Below, in pieces: positions 1 to 9,265 of a DNA stretch of 64,000 bases (its first letter is position 1; each line of letters opens with the position of its first letter). A model generated the notes under the pieces. It saw only the letters and a list, made by a program, of their open reading frames with translations, searched no databases and was not told the origin of the DNA. A program made the position numbers and the translations under genes. The stretch is from Nitrospira_D sp019636945 (GTDB lineage: Bacteria; Nitrospirota; Nitrospiria; Nitrospirales; Nitrospiraceae): assembly GCF_047338595.1 (NCBI RefSeq), contig NZ_JBLFBO010000011.1, positions 22,372-86,371 of the forward strand, read 5' to 3'.

Positions 1-1090
1 AATAATAATAGTACCGATCAAAATAGAGCCGCGCTTTCACATTGAGGTGATTGCTGAACTCATGCTGATAGACAAGATCCAGATAGGTTCGTTCATCGAC
101 TGTCAGTTGGCGATTATCATTAAACAGTGTTCCGAAGGCGGCGGTCGGGACGTTCTTCTTGCGCCATTGGTGACCGCCCGCGAGGGTGAAATCACCATAG
201 GAGAGTTTGCCGGTGTAGTAATACAGGTTGTCTCGGTCGGCATACTTGGCGATGCCGTTATTGATCGACGAAAACGCTGGGTAGAACAATTCCCGGTGGC
301 CTTCGCTGTCGGAATACGAACCGGAGAGAAGCACTTCGAGGCCGTTCGAGAATTTATTGCCGTAGCTGAGGCGGCCTCGATAGGTGTTGAAGCTTGATGC
401 TTCTCCGGATACCTCGGTGCCCTTGAGATCACGACCACGTTTGGTGATCACATTCACAACACCAAAGAGTGCATTGGTTCCATACAGGGAGGAGCCTGGT
501 CCTTTGATGATCTCAACGCGATCGATCAAGTCGATGTCAATGGGTGTCTCCGTGCCAGTCCCCCCTTGATCAAAAACGGCATCGTTGATGCGGTGGTTAT
601 CGATCAATAACAGGACGCGTGAGGTATAATCGCCAGGCCGGTTGAACCCTCGAATGCCCAGGTAGCCATAATTGCGATCCGTGTTGGTAAACAAGCCCGG
701 AACGCTATCGAGAATCTGGGCGAAGTTTCGGTACCCGTATTTCCTGACTTGTTCAGCGGTAATGATGGTCACGGCAGCCGGCGCCTCGTGGACTTTCTGA
801 TCGTATTTGGCGGCGCCGTAGACCGAGGGGATTTCATCGAACAGCGTCCTTTCACTCAGGGCTGAATCGGTGGGGGGAGCCTGAGGATTGCCATTGGCAG
901 GTGTTGGAAGGTCGAGGGGCAGATCCATGGCTGGGTCGGCAGCAGAGTCTGTTTGGACCGGAGAGACCGGTTCAGGGGCAGCTGTTCCATGCGATGTCCC
1001 TTCGCACAGCAAGATCAGCGTAATGCCTAGGACCAGGAGATCTCTTGGCTGAAACAGCCGTCGGACAGACCACAAGCGTGACGGTCGCAT
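1..1090 (-). CDS. TonB-dependent outer-membrane receptor, N-terminal part (cut by window edge)
   Basis: Reading leftwards from ATG at 1090, the protein starts with a basic signal peptide and hydrophobic core (residues about 12-35). A proline-rich stretch follows, then a plug domain with the usual 'APAAVTIITAEQVRKYGY' opening, 'ILDSVPGLF', 'LGIRGFNRPGDY', 'VLLLIDNHRIND' and 'RVEIIKGPGSSLYGTNALFGVVNVITK'-type elements, and then the first barrel strands. The frame is open to base 1, so the C-terminal barrel lies outside the window. Such receptors import siderophores, cobalamin or other metal complexes across the outer membrane using TonB energy; the substrate cannot be told from this part. No cobalamin riboswitch was recognised upstream. 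An in-frame GTG ten codons upstream is an alternative start. Confidence 0.9.
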   Translation of the reverse strand, partial: MRPSRLWSVRRLFQPRDLLVLGITLILLCEGTSHGTAAPEPVSPVQTDSAADPAMDLPLDLPTPANGNPQAPPTDSALSERTLFDEIPSVYGAAKYDQKVHEAPAAVTIITAEQVRKYGYRNFAQILDSVPGLFTNTDRNYGYLGIRGFNRPGDYTSRVLLLIDNHRINDAVFDQGGTGTETPIDIDLIDRVEIIKGPGSSLYGTNALFGVVNVITKRGRDLKGTEVSGEASSFNTYRGRLSYGNKFSNGLEVLLSGSYSDSEGHRELFYPAFSSINNGIAKYADRDNLYYYTGKLSYGDFTLAGGHQWRKKNVPTAAFGTLFNDNRQLTVDERTYLDLVYQHEFSNHLNVKARLYFDRYYYY

Positions 1091-1397
1091 AGCTACCCCG
1101 TGAAGAAGGTCTTTCACGGCGATATCGGTCAATGAAGTCAGTAACTTGAAGACAAGGCTTGTTACGGACCGTTTTATCGGTGAGCACAGGGTTGCTGGAT
1201 GGCTCAAGCGGTGAAGAAGGGTACTTCCCCATCAGGTCTCTATCAAGGGAACGGTTTCCCCTCAGGACCGAGACTCGAGAAGGAGCGCTGAACACGGTAG
1301 AGGCATGGCTGGCGGTGCATGCTTAGAGTGCGACGATTCGCCACCGAATGTCTCAGCGTCGGCTGTGTTTCGCCGGTGGTAGTGCGAGACAACCGTG
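1091..1397. other. Intergenic region between the receptor gene and the sthA-like gene
   Basis: About 307 bases that must hold the promoter of the leftward receptor gene. Short reading frames here have no ribosome site and no recognisable protein. I see no riboswitch consensus and no strong terminator hairpin. Confidence 0.5.
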
Positions 1398-2813
1398 CTA
1401 TGCGGCTTTCGCCGCCTGGCGTTTTGCCACTTGGCCCAGGATATCCAGCGCGGCGATGCGGTAGGCTTCGGCATAGGTTGGAAAGTTGAAGACGTTGTCG
1501 ATGAACGATTCGATCGTTGTGCCGCTTTGCAGTGCGAGTTGTCCGATGTGGACCAGCTCCGTTGCGGAATCGCCGACCACTTGGACACCGAGCAGCCGTT
1601 CACCGGCCGGATCGGCGATCATCTTGAGCAGACCCTGACCACCACCTGAGATCTGTGCACGGGCAATTTCCTCAAACTTCGCCCGCCCTACAAGCGGATC
1701 CCTATATCGCTCTCTGGCACCCATCTCATCCAATCCAATGCTGGCCATTTCGGGAATGGTGTAGATCCCCAGTGGGATGGTGGAGGCGGCGTCCCCGATT
1801 GGGAGATTGAGGGCGTGCCGGACGGCACGTCGTCCTTGCTCCATTGCCTTTGATGCGAGAGCCGGTCCACTGACCATGTCGCCGACGGCATAGATGTGTT
1901 CCATCGTGGTCTGACAATATTGATTAACCGGGATGAGCCTGTTGTCTGAGAGGGTAATGCCGGCTGCTTCAAGGTCAAGATCTTCAATGTTCGCTTGCCG
2001 TCCGAGGGCGACCAGCATCTTTTCACTCTTGATGATGGTCCCATTCTTGAGCGTGGTGACGACATGCGTCACCCCGTCCCATCGCACATCCGCGATCTGG
2101 CTCTCGCCGAAATAATGACTGCCATGGTTTTCCAGTCCCCTGACAAACTGGTCAACCAGTTCCTTATCCATGAATTGCAGCGGGTAGGGTGCGCGGTCAA
2201 CAAGTGTGACTTCCACGCCCAATAACGCAAAGATCGAGGCATACTCGCAGCCGATCACCCCTCCTCCCACGACGGTCAATGATTGAGGGAGGTACAGCAT
2301 CGAGAGGAGCGAGTCACTGTCGAGAATGTGCTCATGATCGACAGGAATGTCGTTGGGATTTCTCGGGCGTGATCCCGTTGCGACGACAATCGTGTCTGCC
2401 GTGAATTGTTGAGAGGCTCCATCGACGGTTTGCATCTCGATGGTGCGGGGGTTGACGAATCGTGCTCGACCATGGAGCAAGGCGATGCCGTTTCGGCGGA
2501 GTTGCTTGCTCATGAATGAATCATGAGCTTGGACGACCTGTTCAAGGCGACTGAGAAGCGTGGAGATTTGGGTATCTGGTTTCAGATTGAACTGTAAGGC
2601 TTCACCGGCTCGCTTGAGTCGATCAAGATGGAGGGCGCTCTCTCGCAATGTCTTACTTGGAATGGTTCCGCGATAGACGCAGCTTCCTCCAATCCCACGT
2701 TCTCGTTCGATAAGGGCGACCCGTTTGCCGGCTTTTGCCCCTTGGACCGCAGCTTTCTGGCCGGCTGGACCGGCTCCGATCACGATGATGTCGTACGTAG
2801 TTGGTATGCTCAT
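1398..2813 (-). CDS. sthA: Si-specific NAD(P)+ transhydrogenase-like flavoprotein, copy 1
   Basis: A 471-residue class I pyridine nucleotide-disulfide oxidoreductase-family protein. It has an N-terminal FAD dinucleotide fold (VIGAGPAGQKAA, residues 12-23), a second nucleotide fold (VVGGGVIGCEYAS), 'YAVGDMV' in the FAD-binding C-terminal part, and a dimerisation domain. At the active site it reads GGSCVYRGTIPSK: only the first cysteine of the CxxxxC redox pair of lipoamide dehydrogenases is present. That pattern is characteristic of soluble transhydrogenase, which passes hydride between NADPH and NAD+. The start overlaps the HDOD stop by ATGA, implying translational coupling. A paralogue lies at 48671-50068. 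The exact substrate is inferred; a divergent reductase is the alternative. Confidence 0.85.
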   Translation of the reverse strand: MSIPTTYDIIVIGAGPAGQKAAVQGAKAGKRVALIERERGIGGSCVYRGTIPSKTLRESALHLDRLKRAGEALQFNLKPDTQISTLLSRLEQVVQAHDSFMSKQLRRNGIALLHGRARFVNPRTIEMQTVDGASQQFTADTIVVATGSRPRNPNDIPVDHEHILDSDSLLSMLYLPQSLTVVGGGVIGCEYASIFALLGVEVTLVDRAPYPLQFMDKELVDQFVRGLENHGSHYFGESQIADVRWDGVTHVVTTLKNGTIIKSEKMLVALGRQANIEDLDLEAAGITLSDNRLIPVNQYCQTTMEHIYAVGDMVSGPALASKAMEQGRRAVRHALNLPIGDAASTIPLGIYTIPEMASIGLDEMGARERYRDPLVGRAKFEEIARAQISGGGQGLLKMIADPAGERLLGVQVVGDSATELVHIGQLALQSGTTIESFIDNVFNFPTYAEAYRIAALDILGQVAKRQAAKAA

Positions 2814-3700
2814 AGGTTCATGGCATTCACAATGGTTAAGACCTGCTCTTTGGTGGTCAGCAGTTTATCGACGTCTGGAGGGTACAGGTTCAACTCAGCG
2901 AATACTGGATGATCGCGGAGACTGTCTTCGGGCATTTCTTCCGGCGTGAGGAGGTGGCTCGCCAATCGATCTGCAACAAAGGTGAGCATGCATTCCTGGC
3001 GGAAGGCGGTGGTGTGCTCGTAATCCACGTAGTATTGGATCGCTTCCGCCACTTGTTTGGGCAAACTCCATTTACCGGCGATCAGAACGCCCACCTGGGT
3101 ATGGTAGCCCTCGATCAATGTCTTGATGTGAGATTTGTTGTCCAGTATCGTGGCCAGTGCTTTGACCCAATCGTTTTTTTTGTCTTGAGCAATCGTCGTG
3201 GTTATCCGCAGGACAACGGGTTTGCCGATTTCATGTAAGAGTCCACAGAGATATGCGCTTTCGACATTCATACGTTTCACACGGGCGACTTCTTTTGCAA
3301 AGGCCCCGGTGGCCAACGAATGTCGCCAGAGCTGTTTGACTTCATTCTCATATCCCGGTATCTGGAACGCACCGACCTTTAATGATGCGGTAAAGGCGAT
3401 TTCAGATAGCAAGGTGATTCCCAACATAGCGACTGCGTGCTGGAGCGAAACGACCGGACTCCTGGGCATGTAGGCCGGCGAATTGGCAATCTTCAACACA
3501 TGAGCGGCAAGGGCTTGGTCCTGATGGATCAATGCGGAGAGCTTTGCCGCATCGGCACTTGGATCTGACGCGAGCGCCATCACTCTGCTGGCGGCTTGCG
3601 GCAAGAGTGGAAGCTCAATTTCCCCTGTCTTGATTTTCTGTATGAGAGCCTGTTCAAGCTGCTCGAGTGGAGAACAGGCTGGCTGTGTTTCAGGGGGCAT
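2810..3700 (-). CDS. HDOD domain protein
   Basis: A 296-residue protein dominated by one HDOD domain (about residues 28-230). It shows the opening 'ELPLLPQAASRVMALASDPSADAAKL', 'IHQDQALAAHVLKIANSPAY', 'SLQHAVAMLG' and 'CGLLHEIGK'. HDOD proteins are relatives of HD phosphohydrolases that usually lack full metal-ligand sets and work in signalling (c-di-GMP, chemotaxis, stress). No output domain is attached. The ATG is preceded by GGGAG eight bases upstream. It is the first gene of a two-gene unit with the sthA-like gene, whose start overlaps its stop; why the two are coupled is unknown. Confidence 0.85.
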   Translation of the reverse strand: MPPETQPACSPLEQLEQALIQKIKTGEIELPLLPQAASRVMALASDPSADAAKLSALIHQDQALAAHVLKIANSPAYMPRSPVVSLQHAVAMLGITLLSEIAFTASLKVGAFQIPGYENEVKQLWRHSLATGAFAKEVARVKRMNVESAYLCGLLHEIGKPVVLRITTTIAQDKKNDWVKALATILDNKSHIKTLIEGYHTQVGVLIAGKWSLPKQVAEAIQYYVDYEHTTAFRQECMLTFVADRLASHLLTPEEMPEDSLRDHPVFAELNLYPPDVDKLLTTKEQVLTIVNAMNL

Positions 3701-3831
3701 AGAGGGGCTCCCAGGTTGTGACCCTGCTGTTCCAGACAGTGCTTTGTCGGTTGCTCGTCCAGGAAAGTTTAGCAGTCGTGACTTTGCCCGGAGTCCTGAC
3801 TATACTGACTCCTTCTAGGGAGGGAGAGGCG

Positions 3832-4260
3832 ATGCGATGGTCGACAGGAATGCTCTGGGTTTCGATAGCTGGTTTGATGATTTGTCAGAACGTTCGAGCT
3901 GAGTCGACGGTCGGGACGGACAAGATCGTCAAGGAAGCGCGTGAGACAATCGAGGCCACCAAGGAGTATACGGATCAGCAAAAAACGGCATTTCAACGGA
4001 AAGCGCAGGAGGAACTTGCGGCACTTCAGCAGCAGATCGCCGCATTACGCGGGAAAGTGGCAGACGCATCGGCATCTACCCGGGCGGAGTTGCAGAAATC
4101 GCTCAATGAATTAGAGAAAAAGAAGGACGGTGTGAGGGAACAGCTTGATGGGCTGAAGCAGACCACTGATAAGAAATGGCAGGATGTGCAGGATGGCATG
4201 AACAGTGCGTTGCACGAACTCAAACAGTCCTATCAGAAACTGCTGTCGCGCATACCATAA
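3832..4260 (+). CDS. Secreted coiled-coil protein of unknown function
   Basis: I chose ATG 3832 because it follows AGGGAGGGAGAGG and begins a clean signal peptide (MRWSTGMLWVSIAGLMICQ..RAES); the longer upstream frame lacks a ribosome site. The 142-residue product is, after the signal, almost entirely heptad-like and charged, rich in Glu, Lys and Gln (residues about 30-135), so an extended periplasmic coiled coil is likely. It has no cysteines or enzyme motifs in the mature part. It is divergent from the HDOD gene and 41 bases ahead of the cupin gene. I do not recognise a specific family. Confidence 0.75.
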   Translation: MRWSTGMLWVSIAGLMICQNVRAESTVGTDKIVKEARETIEATKEYTDQQKTAFQRKAQEELAALQQQIAALRGKVADASASTRAELQKSLNELEKKKDGVREQLDGLKQTTDKKWQDVQDGMNSALHELKQSYQKLLSRIP

Positions 4261-4301
4261 CGTTCGATTTTATCTGTCCAGGTGACCGGAATGGAGTACC
4301 G

Positions 4302-4625
4302 ATGATGAAGGTGATCACTCTGGCTGACTGTCAAGAGTTTGCCAGCGACAAAATGAAGAAGAACAATCTGTTCCAAACCGAACGGTTGTTCTGTGATATC
4401 TATTGCTTTGAGCCTGGTCAGGAACAAAAGGGGCATATCCATGGCCACCAGGACAAGGTCTACATTGTTCTGGAGGGGCAGGGAACATTTCAGGTTGGCT
4501 CAGAACGCCGCATGCTCGAGGCTGGGCAAGGTACGCTTGCCCCCGCAGGAGAAGAGCATGGCGTGAAGAATCACACGACCCAGCGACTCAAAGTGCTGGT
4601 GTTCGTTGCCCCCAATCCAGCCTGA
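4302..4625 (+). CDS. Single-domain cupin protein
   Basis: The 107-residue product begins at the ATGATG at 4302, preceded by GGAATGGAG. It is a small beta-barrel cupin: motif 1 reads G-H-I-H-G-H-x(3)-V-Y-I-V-L-E-G-x-G, and motif 2 reads G-x(5)-P-A-G-E-E-H-G-V. The histidines and glutamate supply a metal site, suggesting a metal-binding cupin that could be an enzyme or a sensor. The substrate is unknown. It probably shares the transcript of the coiled-coil gene upstream, and a hairpin terminator follows it. Confidence 0.85.
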   Translation: MMKVITLADCQEFASDKMKKNNLFQTERLFCDIYCFEPGQEQKGHIHGHQDKVYIVLEGQGTFQVGSERRMLEAGQGTLAPAGEEHGVKNHTTQRLKVLVFVAPNPA

Positions 4626-4663
4626 TGAGTCATAGTGATTATGGCTCGGCCATGAAATGCGAA

Positions 4664-4694
4664 GGGGGAGAAGCGGCGTCCCGCATTCTCCCCC
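4664..4694. terminator. Bidirectional hairpin terminator between convergent genes
   Basis: GGGGGAGAA-GCGG pairs with CCGC-A-TTCTCCCCC around a CGTC loop, with one bulged base. It sits between the convergent cupin (+) and cytochrome (-) genes and is followed by a T-rich tract on the plus strand (TCTCATTCT), so it can end both transcripts. Confidence 0.75.
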
Positions 4695-4724
4695 TCTCAT
4701 TCTATCGGATCGGAATTCGGATGA

Positions 4725-5186
4725 TTACGGCTTGTAATCCGAATGGTCGGAGGGCTTCCCGTCGTGCGAGAACATATGCTGATAGGCGATGACTTGCCAA
4801 ATCTGTTGTTCTGATAGGAGTCCCTTCCAAGCCTTCATTTTCGTCTTTGGGATTCCTTCAGCGACACGCCAGTACCAATAGCTGTCCGAGTATCGCGTCG
4901 TGTTCTTCGGGTCTCGGAGGTCCCGTGCACCCTTCTTGACCGGCTTGCCATCTTTACCGTGGCAACTCGCACAGTTAATGTCGGTATTGAACTCGCCACG
5001 ATAAATCTTTCCACCTTCTTCGATAGCTTTTGGATCGGTCCATCCACCGGCGGGCATGTGTTTACCTGCATAGTCGGCTGGAACCGGGGCTATGGGCGAG
5101 AGATCTTCGGCGGAGGCGAGGCCTCCCGAAAGAATCAGGGCACACCCCATTGCAAATACTGAGACACTGATAATCTTCCTCGTCAT
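4725..5186 (-). CDS. Periplasmic mono-haem c-type cytochrome
   Basis: A 153-residue protein with a signal peptide (cleavage after about LASA, residue 26), one haem-binding CASCH motif (residues 72-76) and a downstream 'KTKMKAWKGLLSEQQIWQVIAYQHMF' segment. That segment carries the likely distal methionine and the C-terminal helix of class I cytochromes c. It would carry electrons in the periplasm. The start is supported by AGGAGGGACGA ahead of ATG. Nitrite oxidisers carry many such cytochromes; the partner cannot be identified here. The histidine-bearing C-terminal tail (HDGKPSDHSDYKP) is slightly unusual. Confidence 0.9.
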   Translation of the reverse strand: MTRKIISVSVFAMGCALILSGGLASAEDLSPIAPVPADYAGKHMPAGGWTDPKAIEEGGKIYRGEFNTDINCASCHGKDGKPVKKGARDLRDPKNTTRYSDSYWYWRVAEGIPKTKMKAWKGLLSEQQIWQVIAYQHMFSHDGKPSDHSDYKP

Positions 5187-5485
5187 TCGTCCCTCCTGTT
5201 GAGTTGTAAGATGACCTGCCCGTCTTCTGTGTTGACGTCAATCGACGTGTTCAACGTATTGATCCAATCGGCATAAACTATACCACAGTTTTTTTTGAAA
5301 AATGTGAAAACGTCGTACGGAGAGGTTGCCTTCGTAACCGAATAATTGGGTGTCGTACAATCGTGCCGAACTGCGCGTCTGAGGCCTGATGCGCTTCCGA
5401 ATGGTCGGATAAATCAGATAAGTCATGATGTTTGGCCAGCAACGAGGTGACGGGACCCAGGGCATGATTCCAAAGGCCCCACATG
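5187..5485. other. Intergenic region with a doubtful 68-codon frame
   Basis: About 300 bases between the cytochrome start and the transketolase stop, both on the minus strand. It should contain the cytochrome promoter. A minus-strand frame (5278-5484) starts one base after the transketolase stop but has no ribosome site and no recognisable motifs, so I leave it uncalled. A run of eight T lies at about 5288-5295. Confidence 0.4.
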
Positions 5486-7351
5486 CTATTTGACGATGGC
5501 CTTTACCGCCTCTACGATGGAGCGTGCGCCGATTCCGTAGTGGTCGATGAGTTCATCGGGCTTTCCACTATGTGGAATTTCGCGAACGGCGAGTTTATGC
5601 ACGCACATCCCCTCGGTACTCACGGCATTGAGGACGGCATCACCAAGGCCTCCATGGGCATAGTGATCTTCCACCGTGAGGATTCGGCGCTGGGTCGCCT
5701 GTCCACTCTCCATCAACGTTGTTCGATCAATCGGGGCGATACTGTAGAGATCGATGACACGGACGGCGATGCCCGCCGCTTTGAGCTGGTCATAGGCTTT
5801 CAACGCCTCAAACAGAGTCACACCAGCCGCCACGATAGTGAGCACATCCGCGGTGCTTTGCCTGAGGACCTTACTCCCGCCGATATGGAACCGCTCGTCT
5901 GCTCCGTAAATCACCGGGTTCTTTGGTCTGCCCGCCCGGACATAGACCATCCCTTTGTGCCGAGCCGCAGCCTCGATAAGGTGATAAGTTGAATTTCCAT
6001 CCGAGGGATAGAGGACGGTCACATTGGGTTGCGCGGCCATCATGGCGATGTCTTCAAGCCCCATTTGTGAGGGGCCGTCTTCGCCGATACTTACGCCGAC
6101 GTGGGTTCCCACCAGCTTAATATTCGAGCCACTGACGGCAGCCATGCGGATGAAGTCGTAGGCTCGGCTCAAGAAGCAGGCGAACGTCGCAGCAAATGGA
6201 ACTTTCCCGCAGGCCGCCAGCCCAGCGGCCGCGCCCACCATATTTTGTTCGGCGATGAAATTCTCGAAGAATCGATTGGGGAACGTTTTTCCGAATTTGT
6301 CGGTATAGGTCGAGTTTTTGACGTCGGCATCCAGCGCAACGGTGAGAGGATGGACGGCTCCCAGGGCTTCCAGTGCCGCTCCGAACGCTTCGCGTGTCGC
6401 GACGGAGTCGCCGATTGTGTACGGGGCCGCCGGCATGGTTCCCATGGCCGGTGAAGGACTGGCTGGAGCGGATGGTTTGGAGATCTGGATCGTCGTGTTA
6501 TTTGGTCGTAACTGTTGAGTCAGTTCGTCGATGGCTTTTTGTGATTCTTCGCCCTTCTTTAAAGGCTTTCCGTGCCATTCGGCTTTGTTTTCAATAAATG
6601 AAATCCCCTTGCCCTTATAGGTCTTGGCCAGCAACACGGTCGGGCGCCCCTTGGTACGGGCTGCTTCATCGAAGGCTGAGAGGATTGCGGCCAGGTCATG
6701 GCCATCGACGACGATCGCATGCCATCCGAATCCGGTCCAGCGTGACCGATAGGCCTCCATGTCATGTTGCAGCATGGTAGGATCACTCTGGCCCAATCGA
6801 TTGATATCAACGATGGCGCAAAGATTGTCCAGTGCGTAGTGGCGCCCGACTTCAGCGGCTTCCCAGACCGACCCCTCAACGGATTCACCGTCTCCCATCA
6901 GCACGTAGGTACGGTAATCGAGTGTATCGACGAACTTGGCATTCAGTGCGATCCCAATTCCGACTGAGAGTCCTTGCCCAAGCGAGCCGGTTGCCATATC
7001 GACGAACGGCAAGCGGGGAGTCGGGTGTCCTTCCAAATCGGATGTTAGAGTACGCAGCTTCAAGAGGTCGCTGGAAGGGAACAATCCTGCCTCTGCCCAG
7101 GCGGCGTATAAGAGTGGTGCGGCATGCCCTTTTGAAAGGATAAAGCGGTCACTGTTGCGCGCCTTCGGATTGTGCGGGTCGTATCGCATGACGGAGAAAA
7201 ACAACGCTGCGACGATATCCGCTGCCGAGGCACAACTCGAAGGATGCCCGCTGCCTGCTTCGCTCGTGGCTCGCACACTGCCGATCCTGAGTTGCGTTGC
7301 TTTGTTGTGTAGGGCGGTGAGGAGTTCAGACGACGTGACTAAACCGGCCAT
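5486..7351 (-). CDS. tkt: Transketolase
   Basis: A full-length single-chain transketolase of about 621 residues, transferring two-carbon units in the pentose phosphate pathway. The N-terminal thiamine diphosphate domain shows GSGHP, 'ILSKGHAAPLLYA' and 'MGDGESVEGSVWEA...VDINRLGQ' (GDG..N, Mg/ThDP site). The pyrimidine domain carries 'RFFENFIAEQNMVGAAAGLA' with the catalytic glutamate, and a C-terminal transketolase domain follows. ATG 7351 is preferred because AAAGGA lies seven bases ahead; the ATG at 7366 has no such site. A Pro/Ala/Ser-rich linker (about residues 290-320) joins the two halves. It may also serve the non-oxidative branch supplying anabolic pentoses. Confidence 0.95.
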   Translation of the reverse strand: MAGLVTSSELLTALHNKATQLRIGSVRATSEAGSGHPSSCASAADIVAALFFSVMRYDPHNPKARNSDRFILSKGHAAPLLYAAWAEAGLFPSSDLLKLRTLTSDLEGHPTPRLPFVDMATGSLGQGLSVGIGIALNAKFVDTLDYRTYVLMGDGESVEGSVWEAAEVGRHYALDNLCAIVDINRLGQSDPTMLQHDMEAYRSRWTGFGWHAIVVDGHDLAAILSAFDEAARTKGRPTVLLAKTYKGKGISFIENKAEWHGKPLKKGEESQKAIDELTQQLRPNNTTIQISKPSAPASPSPAMGTMPAAPYTIGDSVATREAFGAALEALGAVHPLTVALDADVKNSTYTDKFGKTFPNRFFENFIAEQNMVGAAAGLAACGKVPFAATFACFLSRAYDFIRMAAVSGSNIKLVGTHVGVSIGEDGPSQMGLEDIAMMAAQPNVTVLYPSDGNSTYHLIEAAARHKGMVYVRAGRPKNPVIYGADERFHIGGSKVLRQSTADVLTIVAAGVTLFEALKAYDQLKAAGIAVRVIDLYSIAPIDRTTLMESGQATQRRILTVEDHYAHGGLGDAVLNAVSTEGMCVHKLAVREIPHSGKPDELIDHYGIGARSIVEAVKAIVK

Positions 7352-7470
7352 GGAGAGTCCTTTCATCAGTAGCGCAAGGGGTGGCAGACTCCACTAGTCG
7401 CTAATTACTGTTTCGGATGCAAAAGATGACGTCGGAGGCTAGCAAATCGTCGGAGGGAGGTCAACAACGA

Positions 7471-7497
7471 AGCTCCCCTGATGAGTCCAGGGGAGCT
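7471..7497 (-). terminator. Hairpin terminator after the lipoprotein gene
   Basis: A perfect 10-bp stem, AGCTCCCCTG / CAGGGGAGCT, with a 7-base loop. It lies 34 bases beyond the stop of the minus-strand gene and is followed on that strand by a moderately T-rich stretch (TCGTTGTTG). Confidence 0.7.
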
Positions 7498-7531
7498 GTA
7501 CGAGTGCGAGGAGGTGTCAGGCTGACGGCTC

Positions 7532-8116
7532 TCAGGTCTGAGGAGTAGCAGGAGTGACTACTATGATCTCATTTGAACAAGGAGTGTCCGATTCGCTTTC
7601 TGATTCGCCAAAGGCGCTGACTGCAAAGAAATAGGGTGTATTGGGTTCGAGGTCGGTAATTGTGGCTGGGGGAGCCCCGACGCGTTGGCTTTGCTCGTAG
7701 GAACACGAGCCGTACTCTCCGGGTGATTGTTTCCCGTAGTGGACAAAATAACCGAGCACATTGGGGTCCGTCGAGGCTTCCCACCTCAATTGAGTTGTGA
7801 CCCCGGTTGAGACAGGGGGCGATAAGATTTCAGGGGCCTCCTGTTCATCAGGGTCTGGGATACTTGCCACTTCTTCTGGATCTTGGGCCTCATTTTCGGT
7901 TGGTTCCGTTATCTGATTCTCGTCTCCTTCTCCTGCCCCTAATGACGCGGTCTGTTCTGTTGGGGAAGACGGCGAGGAAACGAGCGGCCCCGTTCCATTT
8001 CCACTCTCGCTACAGCTGACAAATGAAAGGGCCATAAAGCTCAAGAGAATCAGACCAACCATTGAGTGCCAGGGCTTGCTGCAGGCAAATCTGAAAGAAT
8101 CGGAATACATTGGCAT
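7532..8116 (-). CDS. Lipoprotein with a fibronectin type III-like domain
   Basis: Start ATG 8116 follows AAGGAG nine bases upstream. The 194-residue product has a hydrophobic signal ending in a plausible lipobox FVSC (cysteine at about residue 35). A low-complexity acidic linker rich in Ser, Thr, Glu and Pro follows, then a C-terminal FN3-like beta domain: 'TQLRWEASTDPNVLGYFVHYG', 'ATITDLEPNTPYFFAVSAFGESESE', 'SNEIIVVTP'. FN3 modules mediate protein or carbohydrate contacts at the cell surface. Its function is unknown. It is a single-gene unit with its own terminator. Confidence 0.8.
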   Translation of the reverse strand: MPMYSDSFRFACSKPWHSMVGLILLSFMALSFVSCSESGNGTGPLVSSPSSPTEQTASLGAGEGDENQITEPTENEAQDPEEVASIPDPDEQEAPEILSPPVSTGVTTQLRWEASTDPNVLGYFVHYGKQSPGEYGSCSYEQSQRVGAPPATITDLEPNTPYFFAVSAFGESESESDTPCSNEIIVVTPATPQT

Positions 8117-8134
8117 CTGATCGTGCTCCTTCAA

Positions 8135-8401
8135 TAGAGGGAAATTGCCATGGTTACTTGTTGTTGCAAGTGCAACACATGTATGCCAGGTCGAGGTTAA
8201 GCACGTTTAATGCCACACGTATTTAAAAGTAAACATCCAATATATCAGTTGCTTATGGACTTCTTGGAAGTGGTGGCTATGCAGGTGTGAAGGATTCAAC
8301 CTTCAAGTACTACGAGAAGTGGAACGTGATGGAATATTTCAGATGATGGGGGGAGTTTGGTGCCTAGAGTCTCTGCAATCGATCTCTCATGTCAGGATCT
8401 A
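8135..8401. other. AT-richer intergenic region
   Basis: About 267 bases upstream of the leftward lipoprotein gene and downstream of the tauE-like gene. No credible gene. It holds the lipoprotein promoter. Nothing else is recognisable. Confidence 0.4.
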
Positions 8402-9259
8402 TTACGGAGGGGGTTGTTTCAAAATGCCCCCATCACCGCGATCTCTAAAGAAGCGATAGAGGAGGTAGCCATTGATCAGGATCACGATGGACAAGATGCC
8501 GTACGTGGTCACCTGCGAGGCGAGATCGAGTTCTCCCAGGACACGGGAGAGACCGAATCCCACGATAAGCCCATCGAATGCCATGCAGATCCGTCTGAAG
8601 GTCTCGGGATCCATCAGCCGTATCACATACGTCCCAAGTGGGATTCCGATGATGATGCTCGGAATAATGTACGGAATAATTTCCATGCTGCCTGCGCTGT
8701 AGAAGCCGATAAATCCGTAGGCGATTGCTGTCAGTGACGATTCCGCTAAACGAATGATTCCCAGAGCGGCACGGAAGTCTTGTTTGGGGTAGCCTTGATT
8801 GTTAAAGAGAAGCGCCAGCGGTGGGCCCGAAATTGTCGTGACGGAATACAGGGTGCCCAACCCAAGTCCAAATGGGACGGCGATCGCTTTTTCTGCACGG
8901 ATGGGTTTTCGAATACCCGCAGCCTGAAGAAGAATCAAAGGCAATAAGAAAAAATAGGTGACGAACTTGATCCAGGCTGGTTGTACCAAAAACAGGAGGT
9001 AGCTCCCAACAGCGACTCCCACTGCAAGACCACCCAGAATTGGCGCGACCCGCCAGAAGACGTTGGGAATGCTCTTCCGGTTCACGAACAGCACATAGGC
9101 ATTGATGACCAGTTCAACCAAAACAAGGGCAGGGTTGAGGATCCGATTCGTGTAAAACACCAGGGCAACGGGAACTGTAATGGAAGAGAAACCATATCCG
9201 AGGGCACCATTGACCGTAGCGGCGACAAAGGTGATGAGAACCAGAACGACCGTATCCAT
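8402..9259 (-). CDS. TauE/SafE-family membrane transporter
   Basis: The 285 residues are strongly hydrophobic, with about eight membrane segments. It shows the family's two-fold arrangement: an opening 'FVAATVNGALGYGFSSITVPVAL' with the glycine/asparagine-rich first helix, and a related second half starting at 'FGLGLGTLYSVTTISGPPLALLFNNQG'. TauE/SafE proteins export sulfite, sulfoacetate or related anions, or move them inward. The gene lies six bases after the Rrf2 regulator stop on the same strand, so regulator and exporter are co-transcribed. The substrate is inferred from the family only. Confidence 0.85.
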   Translation of the reverse strand: MDTVVLVLITFVAATVNGALGYGFSSITVPVALVFYTNRILNPALVLVELVINAYVLFVNRKSIPNVFWRVAPILGGLAVGVAVGSYLLFLVQPAWIKFVTYFFLLPLILLQAAGIRKPIRAEKAIAVPFGLGLGTLYSVTTISGPPLALLFNNQGYPKQDFRAALGIIRLAESSLTAIAYGFIGFYSAGSMEIIPYIIPSIIIGIPLGTYVIRLMDPETFRRICMAFDGLIVGFGLSRVLGELDLASQVTTYGILSIVILINGYLLYRFFRDRGDGGILKQPPP

Positions 9260-9265
9260 GAGTGG

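Noticed and set aside
1..1397. Cobalamin or other riboswitch upstream of the TonB receptor
   Set aside because: No B12-box-like or other riboswitch consensus was found upstream of the start.
5278..5484. 68-codon minus-strand frame after transketolase
   Set aside because: No ribosome site, no recognisable motif, and GC-skew at third positions is mixed.
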